Shown: piece after piece, positions 38,801-53,000 of the stretch
Layout: each line of letters opens with the position of its first letter
Numbering within the stretch: position 1 is the first letter of the stretch
NCBI RefSeq assembly: GCF_041734735.1
Contig: NC_134882.1
Span: forward strand, 23,286,852-23,350,851
DNA: 64,000 nucleotides
Direction: 5' to 3'
From: Babylonia areolata
Taxonomy: Eukaryota; Mollusca; Gastropoda; Neogastropoda; Buccinidae
Position numbers and translations under genes: made by a program
Notes under the pieces: model-generated
What the model saw: only the letters and a program-made list of their open reading frames with translations
What the model was told of the DNA's origin: nothing
Databases searched by the model: none

Positions 38801-41800
38801 CTGAAGCTGCGGCAGATGCAGGATTCCTGGTTGAACAACAAAGCTGATGAGATCCAGGGCTTTGCAGACAGGAACGACATGAAGAACTTCTATAACGGCC
38901 TGAAAGAAGTCTACGGTCCCACCACCTCCGGATCTGCTCCACTTCTCAGTGCTGATGGTTCTACCCTGATCACTGACAAGGACGGGATCCTTGAGAGATG
39001 GGCTGAAAACTTTGACAGTGTACTGAACCGCCCCTCCACCATCAATGATGAAGCCATCGACCGACTCCCCCAGTGAGTGAGTCGTTGGATGCCATTCCAA
39101 CTTTGGAGAAGACCCAGAAAGCTATCCGTCTGCTATCCAATGGCAAAGCCCCTGGCTCAGACTCCATTCCAGCTGAGGTCTTCAAAGAAGGTTGTATGGC
39201 GCTGACTGAGAAGCTTCATCAGCTGTTCCAGCTCATCTGGCAGCATGAGGCAGTTCCACAGGACTTCAAAGACGCTTCCATCATACACCTGTTCAAGCGC
39301 AAAGGAAATCGTCAGGCCTGTGACAACCATCGTGGAATATCCCTGCTGTCCGTCGCAGGCAAGACTCTAGCCAGAGTGCTACTCAACCCTCTCATAGCGC
39401 ACCTTGAGCAAGGTCTCCTACCAGAGAGCCAGTGTAGCTTCCGGAAAGAACACGGGACTATTGACATGGTGTTTGCTGCCAGGCAGCTCCAGGAGAAGTG
39501 TCAGGAACAGAACGCCGACCTTTAGTCCACCTATGTTGATCTGACCAAGGCCTTCGATACTGTTAGCAGAGATGGCCTTTGGAGAATCATGGCGAAGTAT
39601 GGATGTCCCAGAAAGTTCATCACCATCATACGGCAACTACACAATGGGATGCTGGCCCGAGTCCAAGACAACGGAGAGACTTCAGAAACATTCCCTGTCT
39701 CCAACGGAGTCAAGCAAGGGTGTGTTCTTGCCCCCACCCTGTTCAGTCTCATGTTTTCAGCCATGCTGACAGATGCCTTCAGAGACGCTGACGTAGGCAT
39801 TGGCATCAGGTACCGCACAGATGGCTCACTCTTTAACCTCAGGAGGCTTCAAGCAAAAACCAAGGTGAGGACAGACACCGTCAACGACTTCCTGTTTGCT
39901 GATGACTGCGCTCTCAGTGCTGCCTCTGAAGCTGACATGCAACACAGTGTCGACAAGTTCTCTGCTGCCTGTGACAACTTTGGCCTCACAATCAGCACAA
40001 AGAAGACTGAGGTGATGCACCAGCCAGCTCCAGGAAAGCCTTACGTTGAACCAAACATCTTCATCAACAGGCAACGACTGAACGCGGTGGACAAGTTCAC
40101 ATATCTGGGCAGTACACTCTCTCGCACAGTTGTCATCGACGACAAGGTGAATGCCAGACTCGCCAAAGCCAGCGCTGCCTTCAGCAGACTCCATAAGAAT
40201 GTTTGGAACATGAGAGGCATCACCCTGGAGACAAAGCTCAAAGTATACAAGGTGATAGTTTTCACCACACTGCTCTATGGATGGGAATCATGGACGGTCT
40301 ACAAACACCACACCAAAAAGCTGAACCACTTCCACACCACCAGCCTCAGAAAACTTATCGGCATAAAGTGGCAAGAGAAGATCCCAGACACAGAGGTGCT
40401 CACTCGTGCAAACTTGCCCAGCCTCTACACCATCTTGATGCAGGCCCAGCTGCGCTGGGCAGGCCATGTAGTTCGCATGCCAGACCACCAGCTCCCCAAG
40501 AAACTGCTGTATAGCGAACTCCAACATGGCAAGCGCTCCCATGGAGGCCAAAAGAAGCGCTTCAAAGACACTCTGAAAGCTTCTCTGAAGGCCTTCAGCT
40601 TCAGCCACAACACATGGGAGCTGAATGCAATGGACAGACCAAAGTGGCGTTCAGCTGTCCACAAAGGCGCCAAATCTTGTGAGGCCAACAGAATCGCTGC
40701 AGCAGAGCAATGCAGACAGGCCAGGAAAAGCAGTGCCAGCAAGTCCCCAACAGCCGCCACCATCCCCTGTCCACACTGCGTCAGAACCTTCCGGGCGTGG
40801 ATTGGCCTGACCAGTCATCTGCGCACCCACAGATCCCAACCCACCCACCCCCAGGATGACTAGATGGTCCTCGTCGATCCTGATGGACGAACCACATTCA
40901 GAGAATATAGGCGTATACCCTCCATTACTTTTAAGATAAAAATTTCCCACGCTTGAATAATGAAGAGTCGTCAAATTATGAAGGTTAGATGAATGTTGAA
41001 GAAACAGGATTAGCTTTAAAATCAATGAAAAATGGGTCTGCTCCTGGCAGTGATGGTATTATGGTAGAATTCATGAAATATTTCTGGAATTGATTGAAAG
41101 TGCTGGTAACTGAATCCTACAATGAAACTCTTGACAAGAATGACATGTCGTACACACAAAAACAAGGTATTATTATCTTACTGCACAAAGGAAAAGACTT
41201 GGCACGTGATAAACTAAATAACTGGTGTCCTATTACCCTCACAAACACTGATTATAAAATAATGGCAGAAACATTTGCAAAAAGATTAAGCTGTGTAGTA
41301 GATAAATTGATTAACCAAGATCAAGTGGGATATCTTAAAGGAAGAAGCATATCTACTGTTATAAGAACAATTGATCACATCATAGAATATTTGAAAGAAA
41401 CAAACAAAACTGGCTATCTCTTAGCTTTAGATTATCAAAAGGCATTCGGTACCATTTCTAAAAGATATATGCTAGAAACATTAAATGTATTTGGGTTTGG
41501 TAAACAGTTTATACAGTGAGTTACAGTTATGTTTAAAGATACATTTAGTAGTATCAACCATGGGGGGGGGGGGGGGGGGGGGTGGACATCAGCACCTTTT
41601 ATGTTAAAATGTGGAATCAGACAGGGTTGCCCCTTTTCACCCTTAGCCTTTATATTGGGAGTAGAATTGTTAGCAATAAAAATAAGGAATAGCAACATCA
41701 CCAGGGTTACACTTCCTACACAAAAGAATGAACACAAAACATTAAAAATAAAACAGTTTAGCCGATGACACGACACTTTTTTTTTTAAACAGTTGTGATG

Positions 41801-43997
41801 ATATGAACAAGGCAGTGGACATAATGATTTTTCATGTTTTTCTGGTCTGTATTTAAATGCTCAAAAAACAAAAGCTATGGAGATAAGACATATAGAACAC
41901 AGAGAAAGTAATCTGCCTTTTGAGTTGACAGACAAAATAAAAATATTAGGAATACACTTAAACAACTCCAGTCCGGCATCAAGCATAGAAGACAACTGGT
42001 CAGATAGAATATCTACAATGAATAAATTAATAGGTACATGGAGCAAACGAGACTTGAGGATCCATGGAAAAATCGTTATCATTAAAACATTTCTGCTAAG
42101 CCAGTTTATATACATAATGCAAGCAATAGGACTACAAGACTGTACTTTCTGAAATAAATACAACATTGTATAGATTTGTTTGGCAACGCAGAAGATCTAA
42201 CAGAAAGGCCTTTGAGAATGTTTAGAGGACAACAATGGAAGCAGAAGTTTCCCAGGGTGGACTGAATATGGTAAATGTTCACAAAGTCCAGGAATGTTTT
42301 TATTTGCAATGGGCTGGGAAACTTTTTGCATCAGAAAATGAAAACTGGACATATATTCCACGGTGGCACTTTGGAAAACTTGCAAGCAAACTTTGGGCAT
42401 TTAACGTAAACTGCAGACCCAGCAATTTAAAAGCACTGTCAAAAATAAAAAATATATTTTGGCATAATGTATTACGAACACAATTAACACACAAATATCT
42501 AAAAAAAAGGAATCGGACATTGACAAGAACAACTTTAGTGTCCAACTGTTATGGAACAATAACTTAATCCAGTACAACCATAACTCTTTATTCTTTCCCT
42601 CGTGGAAGACTGCAGGAATAGAAAGAGTAAGAGATGTCGTTAACATACAAGAAAAAAGGATGAATAACTTGCAAGAAATTATAGAGAAATTGGGGGAAAA
42701 CCAGCCATCTTTTATTTTTGAATATAATGCTTTATTAAATGCTATTCCTCACCAGTGGAAGCAATGAATGGGTGACATAAAAGAAACTGTCAATTCTGAC
42801 ACAGCTGACAACCTAAAAGTGTTCTGTACAAAGCTAAAATTCATATTCCAAAGAATGAAAAAATCAAAGAAAGATGAAGTAAAACCATGTGCCTACCACT
42901 TCTGGCTTAGAAAACTTAACGTTGAAATTGATCATTACTACTGGTTGCTGCCCTCTTCATCAACTAAAGAAACAAGATTAAAAGAACTACAATGGAAAAA
43001 TATTGCACAGCATATATCCAACTAATATTCTATTGCATAAAATGGAAATAATGGAAAACAATAAATGCTCAATCTGCGTAGACAAAGTTGATTACATAGA
43101 ACATTTCTTCTACAGATGCCCACAAGTGAAATTATTCTGGAAACATATTGAATTTTATATACCGGTAGTTGGAGCAGTTGGCGTCAGACTGGAATTGAAT
43201 GTGAACGAAGTCCTCTTTGGAGTGAAACGATCAGACAGCTTTAAATGCAATAATATTATCATTCAAAAGGTCAGTCATATAATATTGATAGGGAAAATGT
43301 GCATTAGTATCTATAAAAAGACAAAGACAGCCATGCCAATATCCTTATCTTTAATCTTTGAACAAGAAATGAAATACAGAAACATATAAATGCATTAAAC
43401 AGATTTACATAGAAAGGGAAGTGCTGATTACGATTTAAACGACAAGGGAGGAGGTGGGAAGAAGGGGGATGGCAGTAGCTGTTTTTGTAGAAATGTGTGT
43501 GGGACACGTCTATGTGTATGGTTTGGAATATTTAATATTGAACTCAAATGTCATCATCAAATCAAACGCGCGCACACACGCACGCACACATACATACGCG
43601 AGCACATAAAACCCTGAAGTAACCATACATTTAAAATGATGCAACGAAATGTACATGTATGTATATGAAATCAGACAGACATGTAGGTATGTATACGTAT
43701 GTATGTTCGTTCATTTATTTTTCCCTTTTATTTTGTTTTGTTTTATTTTGTTGTGGTTGTTTTCTTTGTTGGTTTTTCTTTTGTTGTTTTTTTCTATTGA
43801 TTTTTTTCTTCTTTCTTTTTCTCTTTCCAATGAAAACGTTCATGTGAAGCAGAAAAGGAAAAGGGGAGAAGAAGAGGGGGGTGGGGGAGAAAAAACAAAA
43901 AGATACAGCGATCAGAGATGTCTTTGTAACAGTAATGTGATGTGTTATAGTATGAAGATACAGCCATAAAATGATTCATGTGTTTGATTGTGTAATG

Positions 43998-44032
<35 letters not shown>

Positions 44033-47000
44033 GGAAGTTCCCCAAATTCATCTGATGTGTTAACAGTGATTACACAAAGACACAAAAAGAGGAAAGGACA
44101 CCTACGTTGACCCATATTTTTGTGAGCGTGTACATCGAACGTGTATGCACACCCACAAGTGCAGGTTAACTTTTAAGTTCCCAAAATTCATCTCATGTGT
44201 TAACAGTGATTATACAAAGATACAAAAAGAGGAAAGGAAACCAAGCAGACATAAATTGTCAGCAGTAATGTGTAGTGGTCAGCTAATAGTAAAATCATGT
44301 CAAGAAGTCCTAATACTGTAAACCGGTCACAAAGTAATGCAATCAGAACATTATTTACCTCTTCAGTGCCCCATGACAAATGTCTGCATCAAGAAAAATG
44401 CTCTTTTTTTTTCTTCTTTTTTTTTTTCTTCTTTTTTTTTTGCTGCCCCATCATCTGCGCCGTTTCAGTGCCATTACTCCCACGCCGCTCATTTTTAGAT
44501 TCCCCCATACATGGCCACACCCGGGTTCGTCTGTCACAGTTCCAGGTTCCAGTGTTGGCAGTCCGCAGAGAACCATTTGATGTTAGGTCGCCAGGAGACC
44601 ACACACCAGAGGAGAAGGGATTAATTGGGAGTGGCAACTCCTCTAAGTGGTGTGGACTTGGGGCTGGGCACTCACTCTTAAGGGGAGGTTGTGCCTGGCA
44701 GCTACCAAGGCCTTTAAAATGAGAAGGCCCTTAGGGGCTCTGTTGCTATTTCCCCTCCTCCCTCCAATGCTGAGCCCCCTCCCCACCTCAGTGGGGGAGA
44801 AAGTCCTGGCCTTGGGGGGAGTGGGGGGGTGGGGACCTCTACTTTGCCCACCCCAGGCCAAGCCACCACAGTCTGTCCACATGAGGTGATTCTGGGCAAG
44901 TGGCTACCTGTTACGCAGGCTTTCGCTTACCCGGCCAGTCTCCCCTGCTGGGGGAGGCACGCATGTGTCAGGTAGTGCCAGGCTATCGGCCCGCCGGTCT
45001 TCTGTTGGGACTGACAACCAAGTCAGACCCGACCTCCCTCCAACTTGGCAAGGTTTCTTCCTTCCTGGAGGTCAAGGTGCCAGTACGCTTGGGGATGGGG
45101 TCATAGGATGGCTGGCACCCAAGGGTGGATTTCCCCATTTTGCCCATACTGGAGCGTACCTATGGTGCATGCTGGGTTGCCAGGAGGACCAGGGCGCAAT
45201 CCTTCATCCTTTCCCTCACAGATCCGGCCCAGCACATTCCACAGGGTGGCACAGGCTGCCCCTGCGAGTGGATTGACTATTTGTCAGTCAGGCCAACCTC
45301 CTCAGTCAGTAGTGCCTCTCCGTCATGAATTTGCTACTTGGCCACCCCACATGTGACCTCCACATTCACTACAGCCTCCCTTTCAGGACTGAACTCTACT
45401 CTCAAGCATGGCTAGACCTACGGTCAAAGCACTCTTCACCCACTTCAGATGGGAAGGATGTTAGGGGCATTTCTTATGACCAGACTCTGGATCACTTAAA
45501 CTCGTCCCGCTGAGTTGACCACCACATCCACGACAGCTCAGCAGGTACATCAGCTTGGGATGGGACCCAGCCTCGGATGGAGTGAGAGGAAAGTTTGGAG
45601 CCTCTGTACTCCGATGAAGATACTGTCACACATTCATCCCACCCCTCCCAGGGTGACAGATTAACTCGGCTCTAGCTCTGCTAGAGCTGAACCTCCCCAA
45701 TCAGGTCACTCATGCAGAGTCTGCCCATCCACCCACACTGTCACCTCAGCCCTCCTCAGACAACATGATGCTGCCTCCTGGCATCTTAAAGTTCCAGAGA
45801 TGGCACAGGAGTGGCTCAATAAGCTCAATGGCACAGTCAGGGGTGCTGCTTCCATGCCTCCTCCCTGCAAGGAGGCCTTTTCAGCCCCAGGAGCTTTCCC
45901 CCTGGGGAAGTTTCTTAAAGACGAAAAGTGAGGTGTGGTCTTTATACACCCTGGACTATCTGGCCTATATGGAAGCAGAGCCCTCTGAGCAACAGGATGC
46001 TGGGCCCGCAACACAATATCTTCCATACCTCTCTTTCAGAACGTTGGTGGAATGGAAGAAATTAGCATGCTGTTGCTCTTGGAGGTCTCCACAGCATACA
46101 CCTTTGCTGCCTTCCTCCACAGGGCCAACCAGTTGTGGGAACAGCATCCTGTTGCTCAGGATATTGGTTCTCTTTCTTCAGACCCTCCAGGCCTCTTCAG
46201 TGACCCAAGGTTGAACCTCTTTGGCAACAGAGTGGCCTCAGGTCTGACCGTGGCCACAGAAGCAGCTACCAGCCTACATTTTAATACAGTGTTGGCTCAA
46301 CAGGACGTGGTGCTCCGCCTCAACATGCTGCTCGAGGAAAGGGCCACTTTGCAGTCCATCCCGGTACAGCAGCACTCTCCCTTCGGGCATTACATGCCCA
46401 GTTTCATCAGCCACAGGGACGAGATGAACAGGAGGTGGCATCATACTTAGTCCATACCTCCCAGGGCCGCCAGGGTTCTCTGCCTCTTAAGTGGCCTGCC
46501 CCCCAGGCACCTCCCAGTGCCACTCAGTCAAAGATGAGGCGGCAGTTTCAGCATCACCGCCAGAAGCTCAAGGCCCCTCATGCCCAGCCACAACAACTGG
46601 CCATACCTAAGGCCAGAAGACAGTACCCCCAGTGACTAGGCCCTGATCCAGCACCGCCAGTAGTGCAGCCTCTACAAGAGTGATGGCCTAGAGGTAACGC
46701 ATCCGCCTAGGAAGCAAGAGAACCTGAGCATGCTGGTTCAAATCACAGCTCAGATGCCGATATTTTCTCCCCCTCCACTAGACCTTGAGTGGCGGCCTGG
46801 ACACTAGTCATTCGGATGAGACGGTAAACCGAGGTCCCATGTGCAGCATGCACGTATCGCATGTAAAAGAACCCACGGCAACAAAAGGGCCAAATTTTGT
46901 AGAAAAATCTACGTTGATAGGAAAAACAAGTAAAACTGCACGCAGGAAAATATACAAAAAAATGGGTGGTGCTATAGTGTAGCGACGCACTCTCCCTGGG

Positions 47001-50000
47001 GAGAGCAGCCCGAATTTCACACAGAGAAATCTGTTGTGATAAAAAAGAGAAATACAAATACAAAGTAGGAAGTCTCTCTCGGCACACACAACAGTGGCGT
47101 GCACTGGAACTCGACTGGATTGTGTCGGTGCTGGAATCGGGGTACATGCTGCCTTGGGAAGAGGAACGCCCACCTCTGAGACCCAACTCTTGGACCTAGG
47201 TCCAGGATTTTACAGCCACCTGTTTGTGATTTCAAAGGTCTCTGGAAGGTGGAGACCAGTCCTGGACTTGTCCCCCATCAAAAAATTCCTCCCCAGAGTC
47301 AAATTCAAGATGGACACACAGGCACATATTCGAGAGACCATTCAACAGGGTAGTTGGGCTACTTCTATTGACCTGATGCTTACTTCCATATATTTATTCA
47401 CCCAGCAACCCGTCAGTACATGAGGTTAGTTTGGAGGTACAAAGTGTTCCAATTCTCTTCCATCCCATTTGGTCTTTCCCTTGCCCCTTTCATGTTTACC
47501 AAGGTGGTGCGGGAATTGGTGTCCCAGGTCAGGTCGGAATCCATTCGTTTGTGTGTGTACCTGGATGACTGGCTCATTCTGGCCCTGTCACAGGCCCTGT
47601 GTCAGAGGCACATGGCCAGACTTCTGGACCTGTGCTCCCAGCTGGGCTTTGTCACGAACCAGGAGTCAGTCCTTCGACTTCAGAGGGATGAGATTTGACT
47701 CGTGATAGTCTTTCTGACACCAGATCACTTGGGTTGACTGGCAGTTCTCTGTCGCAGCTTATGCCGTTCCTCCCTAGGTACAGCATGAACACTTTCATTG
47801 CTCTTGGGCATGATGGAATCCATGGCACCCATCACCCCTCATGGCAGGCTTTGCAAGCACCCCCCTCAGAGGGCTCAGGCTGTGGTGGTCCCAGGGAACC
47901 CAACCCTGGGACACTCAGATCTGTCTGGAAGAATGGTTCCTTGAGGTGACATCAGTATGGTTTCTCTCCCCTCTTCGGACACAGGGGGTGCCCATAGCCC
48001 CACCCAACTTCAAGTGGCACTCTTCACAGACGCCTCCTCCCTGCCTGGGGAGCCCACATGGACTCACTCCATGCCGCAGGGACTTGGTCCCCGGAGTGCC
48101 TATGCCACATCAGTGTTCTGGAACTGGAGGCAGTTCGCAGGGCTCTCCTGTACTTCTTGGGGGAGGCCGCCGGCAAGACCATCTGTTTGTTCACAGACAG
48201 CAGGACAGTAGTGTGTTATGTAAACAAAGGTGGTGGGAGGGCGTGGGCAGTGGGTGCATTCAGTGGACCTCTCCCTGTGGACCGAGGCCCTACTCCATTG
48301 GTGCCATGTCTAGGGCAATGCACTCAGACATAGCAAGCAAAGCCAACATTTTGCCGATGCACTCAGCAGATCCAAAAGTGTCATTCATACAGAGTGGACC
48401 CTGGACAAGGACACCCTTCAGGGGGTGTAGGAGTGGTGGTTTCGGCCGATGGTGGACCTCTTTGCCACAAAGTTCAACAAGAGACTCCCCGCTTACGTCT
48501 CACCGGTCACAGACCCAGAAGTGTGGGCAGTGAATGCTCTGTCTCTAGACTGGTGCAACTAGATTGCCTACGCATTTCCTCCCTTTCCAGTTCTGTCCAT
48601 GGTGATCCAGAAAGCCAGACTGGAATGCCCACAGCTGATTTTCATTGCGCCCAAATGGCCTGCTCAGCCCTGGTACCTGGACCCCAAGGCTCTGACACAT
48701 GTTCCACCTCTGGAACTCAAAGCCAAACCACATCTGCTGAGACAGACCCGCTCAGGGATCCCTCATTCAAGTCCTCCACATGCACACATAGCTGCTATGC
48801 GGTCTGAACTGCCTCACCAAAATTGAAGTGTTTGGCCCCTTGGTCTGCCTCTGTGTAGTAGGCTCTTTCCAAGGGGCGCCTCCTCTGACCTCCTTAGTCT
48901 CAAAAGTAAGGAGGTCTGGGATGGACTCTATTTGACTTTCGATGGAAGAAATAGTTGTAGTGGTGTACGGCTCAGGACGTCCCTGCTATCAACCCTACAA
49001 GCATGCAGCTTGCCAACTTCGTGACTCACTGCTCCACGGGTCTCAACCTGTCAGCTCACTTAATGTGTGGGTACAGATCGGCTATTTGTGTGACTATCAC
49101 TACAGTATCAGGCAGCTAGATGGACCTTCCTTTGAAGCTGATTTCCTTCTTTGGAGAGGTCTGGAGGGTGGGTGGGTGGGTGGGGGGGGGGCTTTCTTAA
49201 ATAATCTAGAATTCCCAGGAGAATGCCCCCACTGGGACTTCTTCCTTCTGCTTGATTTCATTCGAAAACAACTGTTCGAGCCCTTTGGTACCATTCCTTT
49301 TGACTTAATCACCACTTTTCTTCTGTTGCTGGCCACAGACTGTCATAGAAGTGAGATAAATGGTCTTAGTGGAATACCTCAGGACTTGGCCTTCCACAGA
49401 GATGGTTCCATCACACTCCATTTCCTTCTGGTGTTTTTAGCTTAGATAACAGAGGTTCCCTCCCCCTCTGATTATCAGAGGCCCAAGACTAGGATAGGCA
49501 TTTCTGCCAAGTTAGGTAGCTCAAATACTATTGGGATAGGTCTCGTCACAGACATTCCTCTCAGAGGCATCTTCTCATCTCTCTCAATGAGAATTACAAG
49601 ACATTGCTGCCAGCATCATTTCTTGCTGGGATTCCCAAGTCATTCTTAGAGCCTACTCTCATGCACACAGAAATCTCAGCTGTCTGAATCCCAGAGCACA
49701 CGAAGTGTGGGCCATAGCCAGTTCAGCTGCTTTTCAGCACTCTGTACCTCAGTCCTCTGCAGCATGTCTTCGAGACCGCTTTTTGGTGATCTGAGAATCC
49801 CATCAGCAACTTCTGCCTTAGAGATTTCCTTACGATCAGGGTTGATGGTTCCAAGGAGATTTCCTTTGTCTTGGCTAACACATCGGTTTCAGTTACAAGG
49901 GCTCCCCATGCGAACCAGAGGGTGTTGCCCTCCTCCATTTGCTTTAAATTCTGTATCAATTTGACATGGTACAGTATATGACAACAAAAAGAGGAGTTTG

Positions 50001-53000
50001 AATTCTGCTCTTCTTTTGGTGATAAATACTTTCCATGTCAAACTCAAATGCCCGCCTGTTCGTCCCTGCGTCTGAGCCATGGTTCACATGGGGCGTTTCT
50101 TGATGGCCATGGAATGAGTTTGCTTGTTGCCTTTGGAGGCATTTGATTGGCAAAGAGTGGACCCAGCCGGGCTGGGCGTTTTTTAACTGTTAGCCACACG
50201 AAATTTGGCCAAGCAGAGCAAACCGATTGGTGTAGTTTGCATCAGTTTGACATGGGTAGTGAATATTACCAAACAGAGTATAAACTCCTCTTTTTTTTAA
50301 TTACTTTCTACTGCAGTTGCAAAGAAACTAAGTGGATTATGCACTGAAACTGTGTAGAATAGCAGAACTTTGGACTATAATTCATTGTTGTATGTCTACA
50401 TAAGGTACAGTGAAACATTTAGTTCCTAGTTTTAATTAATTTTCTATGTTCATTTCAGCTGCTTTACTAACAATCTATAACATAATTCAGAAAGTATATG
50501 AAATTTGTTCATGGTTCACTCATTGCTAACCAGTGTGTAAGTAAGCTTCAAACTATCTTAAATTGATGGGGGAGTTGGGGGTGGGTGGGGGGAGGGGAGT
50601 TTTCGGACAAGTGCTTTTGTAAAATCGGGGAGGGGGGAGGTCGCAGAATTTCCCCCAGGGGACGTTTCAGGGTCCCAAAAGGTTCCCCAGGGGACCTACG
50701 GATGGGGTGACGATTTGGGACGTTACACCAGGACCCTCAGCTGCTGGACCATTGTTCCATTTCCTACATGGGTGGGAGTATTTCTCTTAAATGGATTTCC
50801 ATATTGGCATTTTAGCAATGGTTTGTTTTTTAGTTGTTGGTTGTTGTTGTTGTTGTTTTTTCTCCTTTATTTTACTTTGTTTCACTATTTAGGCTTGCAC
50901 TTTGGTTAATTCACTCGGGACGACAAGTTTTCTCCCTTGCTTTTCCCCACAGACGGCCCACTTGTAAGGGTTTGGAAAAAAAACAACAAAATACTGTGTA
51001 AGAAAATGAAACTTTCAGAACTGGTTTATTACGTGTTGAGCTATTACATATTAAAAAAAAAAATCAAATTTCTCATCTTATTTTTACAGTTTTGCCATAT
51101 GTAGAAAATACTGCCAATTTTTCACCCTGAATCACCATACCCATGCTCGCTTTCTGCATTAAAATTCGCTTTCTTCTTCATCATCCACCTCTTCAATGTC
51201 CGACCCTTCAGTTTGTAGCATTTCAAGTACTTCGGCAACCCTAAAACGTTGCCGTCACTGCCTTGTTCGCTTCACAACATTCTGAGAGGAGCCCGCTTTG
51301 CTGACAGGCTGGCACGCAAGCAGACGACCGGTCAGTGACTTTGTCAGCGTGTGTGCGAGACGGGCCACACGTCCCAGACTGACCAATCATACTGTTCGAT
51401 TGTGGTGTGACCCAGAATAGCGCACTTTGCTTGGCTAATCGCAAAATCACGTGTACAGCGCATGATGGAATTTTACTTTCAGAGAATGCTATTCCATTCC
51501 TTCGTCCGAATCCGATTTGTGTAGGAATGCGTGAGCATTCCTTCGTCTGGAAAGAGTTAAGCAACCCCTGGACACTGGCACAAACATCTCAGTGTTACAA
51601 AAATCAGTCACTCCCACCCATGCACACAACTCATTTGTTGATTGTGTTTGTCACAGAGGAGAAAGCAAAGCAGTTGGCACAGGAAGAGGAGGAGACGAGG
51701 AAGAAGAAGGAACAGAGGAAGGCAGAGAAGGAGAGGAAGAAGAAGGAAAACCAAGCCCGCAAAGCCGCACACAAAAGAGCTGAGATCAGCACCGATGAGG
51801 ATGTGGAAGGGGGTGAGAGTCTGTGTATGGGGCAGGGTGGGGGATGAGAAGTGGGGGTGTGTGGATGTGTGTGCGTGTGTGTAGGAATGTGTGGTTGGGG
51901 GTGGAAAGTGTGGATGTGTGCGTGTGTGTGTATGTGTATCTGTAGTTTTGTGTATTTGTGTGAGAGAGATGTGTGTGCACGTGAAACTGTGTGTGTGTGT
52001 GTGTGTGTTGTCTTCTTGGGGATATTTTTTAATTTTTTAAACTGTATGCTACAATATAGTGGAAAATGCCCAGAATTTAAATGTTAAGCAGAAGACATGC
52101 TTTGGAACTTGCAATTTAAGTGGCAAGATGGAAATGTTCCTCATGTGCACAATGTAAATTGAAAATAACCATTGTATTTCAAATGGTAAGTAGAAAACGC
52201 CCCTTGTGTAATGTAAATGTCCAAGTGGAAAATGTCTGTTGTGTATGATTTATGTGGCAAGTTGAAGTGTCTCTCATACTTAACTCATTCCACCCCACAA
52301 CTACATGCCTGCTACAACTCCCCTTTACCAGCTATACACCAAATCATTGCAGTAAAAAATAGGGTGTTCATTAAAAAGGCTCTACATTGCTTATTTTAAA
52401 ATACAATGTCATCAAACTTTCAGGGAAGGTTTGAAATTGAACAACCTTTTACCTTGTATGCATTGTGTTTATTATGAATTTGAATAAACTGATTTAATTG
52501 TCAATGGTAGCATGATATTCCTTAAAAAAATAAAAGGATGATGACACTAAAACAGACAAATACAAAGACCCCGTGTACATTCTTCATCTATATTTTATAT
52601 TTAAAAGAGAAGGAGAAAAGATGAAAAGAAATCATGCTTTCCTATCTTTATGATTGCAGACCTTGAAAATACCAAGCTATTCCTTAAGAAAATGGCACAA
52701 TCACAGTTCACAAAGGACTTCAGTAGGACTGAATTCAATGTTGGCAGTTGTGTTGGTTTTTTGGGTTTTTTTAAATTCATTTATTTATTTATTTTCTTTG
52801 GGTTTTTTTTTTTTTTAATGAATAATGCACACATTTCGAAAACAACAACAAAACAGTTTATTTTCACTCAAAGATGAATGAATTGTGTCCTATTACAAGT
52901 ACGTTTCAATTTGGAAGTATTCTTTCACAGCCCGCCAGTAGTCTGTGATGGTGTGATAAAGTCTGAAGCAGGGATCCACATGCTTCTAAGGGTTTACTGC

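Noticed and set aside
44647-45356. Pro/Gly-rich plus-strand frames before the gag-like region
   Set aside because: Overlapping frames of similar length with no motif; probably non-coding sequence at the edge of DIRS fossil 2.
46743-47186. 147-codon frame across SINE S2 on the minus strand
   Set aside because: It lies almost wholly within the SINE and the DIRS-like fossil; coding would be accidental.
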